13,661 nt of DNA, taken from NCBI GenBank assembly GCA_014804225.1, contig JAAVAF010000032.1, positions 1-13,661 of the forward strand. Reading direction: 5' to 3'. Source of the stretch: Lachnospiraceae bacterium. GTDB lineage: Bacteria > Bacillota > Clostridia > Lachnospirales > Lachnospiraceae. The notes under the pieces are model-generated. The model was given only the letters and a program-made list of their open reading frames with translations. It was not told the DNA's origin and did no database searches. How positions within the stretch are numbered: the stretch's first letter is position 1; every line of letters begins with the position of its first letter. This document shows, in pieces, positions 12,899-13,661 of this stretch. The position numbers and the translations under genes were made by a program.

Positions 12899-13429
12899 AT
12901 GGAGGATGAATTTTATAAAACACTGAAAGATGAATTAAGCAATACGTTTTCGGACGAATACATATATAACGTCAGTTTATTGATTCACCAGATGGCAGAA
13001 GATTTTTATAACGAGCAAAAGTTGAAAGGAAAAGTATATTTCGATGATTCTATATTTGAATACTGCCTGATTGATATTTTGGTAGACATCGCAAGATTAA
13101 AATATTTTCATGATATAGAGCTTGTGAATTATGTTAAGTTAATGGCATACACAGCTTCATGGTGTTTAAAAAGAAAACCGTTTCAGATGATAGAGGGAGC
13201 AGGAACACAATATATTTATGTGAATGAACAGTTTGCCTTATCACTGCTTTTGCAGGCATCCGGATGCTTTGCTTTCGATATGAAGTATGCAAAAGAAGAC
13301 ATCGAAAAAGTAGAGAAATCAGTGGAGCAGATATTTTATCATTTAAAATACAGAAATACGAATCCGCAAACTTTGGAGTTGTTATTGATAGGAGTAGAGA
13401 AAGGGAAATTATTGTATAAAGTTGGATGA
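12899..13429 (+). CDS. Hypothetical helical protein, third gene of the RelA/SpoT operon
   Basis: The ATG lies eight bases after AAAGAGG (12884-12890) and 17 bases downstream of the RelA/SpoT-like stop, so it is very likely co-transcribed. The 176 residues are rich in Tyr, Phe, Leu and Glu and predicted to be mostly alpha-helical, with no signal peptide, convincing membrane helix or Cys cluster. I do not recognise a domain. The C-terminal half (about 125-170) is amphipathic and charged. By position it could be a second antitoxin or a partner of the synthetase, but this is inference from layout only. Its AT-rich codon use resembles that of the preceding two genes more than proS. Confidence 0.75.
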   Translation: MEDEFYKTLKDELSNTFSDEYIYNVSLLIHQMAEDFYNEQKLKGKVYFDDSIFEYCLIDILVDIARLKYFHDIELVNYVKLMAYTASWCLKRKPFQMIEGAGTQYIYVNEQFALSLLLQASGCFAFDMKYAKEDIEKVEKSVEQIFYHLKYRNTNPQTLELLLIGVEKGKLLYKVG

Positions 13430-13486
13430 TTATATGGATGTTGTATAAACATGGATTTAACAAATAATAAATTTAAAATATCGAGA

Positions 13487-13518
13487 AGCGCACCGAAAAT
13501 TTGGTGCGTTTTTATTTT
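13487..13518 (+). terminator. Intrinsic terminator of the RelA/SpoT operon
   Basis: AGCGCACC (13487-13494) pairs with GGTGCGTT (13503-13510, one G-T pair) around GAAAATTT, followed by TTTATTTT. It lies 58 bases after the last gene. A second CGCACC at 13528-13533 could pair with the same GGTGCG, giving an alternative hairpin. Confidence 0.8.
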
Positions 13519-13661
13519 GCTCGAGCACGCACCACTTGGGTTTGTGCAAATATTCCTTTTTTGAAGCGTGATTTTGCCAATTTATTGTATATTTAGCACT
13601 ATTATTTTCTCCAATTGTATTTCGTATATGAAAAAATTGGATAAAAAAATGAAGATATCTA
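13519..13661. other. AT-rich intergenic DNA at the window edge
   Basis: No open frame with a ribosome site is visible. It contains the palindrome TGCTCGAGCA (13518-13527) and an inverted pair CCAATT (13611-13616)/AATTGG (13635-13640). Any gene here would start or end beyond the window. Confidence 0.5.

Noticed and set aside
1..13661. CRISPR array, tRNA or rRNA genes, insertion sequence
   Set aside because: I saw no regularly spaced repeats, no tRNA cloverleaf or CCA-ended motif, no rRNA sequence and no transposase on either strand.

Overview
The window looks like chromosomal DNA from a motile gut-type Firmicute, most likely the Lachnospiraceae (Roseburia, Agathobacter or Butyrivibrio-like). 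The reasons are the strong AGGAGG ribosome sites and TTGACA/TATAAT promoters, an archaeal/eukaryal-type prolyl-tRNA synthetase, a poly-threonine surface protein, a thiamine ECF S-component under a TPP riboswitch, and a chemoreceptor with a FliB-like methylase. The placement is inference; there is no rRNA in the window.

Layout. 1-268: structured intergenic DNA with a three-way-junction-like palindrome and a consensus promoter. 269-1852: membrane-anchored extracellular transglutaminase-like protein with a Thr16 linker, then a terminator. 1911-3037: a self-contained AT-rich cassette made of a promoter, a ~63-nt structured RNA ending in its own terminator, and an Abi_2/AbiF HEPN protein gene, closed by another terminator. 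This is the best candidate for an RNA-controlled anti-phage or toxin-antitoxin system. 3123-4214: AI-2E/YtvI-type membrane protein. 4418-6142: methyl-accepting chemotaxis protein. 6216-7024: TPP riboswitch with a long, almost fully paired insertion, ending in a terminator that also hides the ribosome site of thiT. 7008-8144 (minus): FliB-like Cys-rich putative lysine N-methylase, convergent with and overlapping thiT. 8187-8390: a free-standing ~165-nt RNA with the architecture of 6S RNA. 8498-9946: HD-GYP protein carrying a degenerate C-terminal receiver domain. 9977-10153: a 58-codon unannotated small gene. 10190-11629: proS. 11787-13429: three-gene operon (62 aa, RelA/SpoT-like synthetase, 176 aa) behind an 11-bp perfect dyad, with a terminator at 13487-13518.

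Function. Several genes concern signalling and the cell surface (chemoreceptor, c-di-GMP phosphodiesterase, FliB-like enzyme, alarmone synthetase, 6S RNA). Two AT-rich cassettes, AbiF plus RNA and the RelA/SpoT triad, look like defence or toxin-antitoxin modules set between housekeeping genes. The Abi_2-plus-ncRNA association is already known as a general class, so what is new here would be this specific RNA and its regulation. The RelA/SpoT triad is less certain but has the layout of tripartite toxSAS operons.
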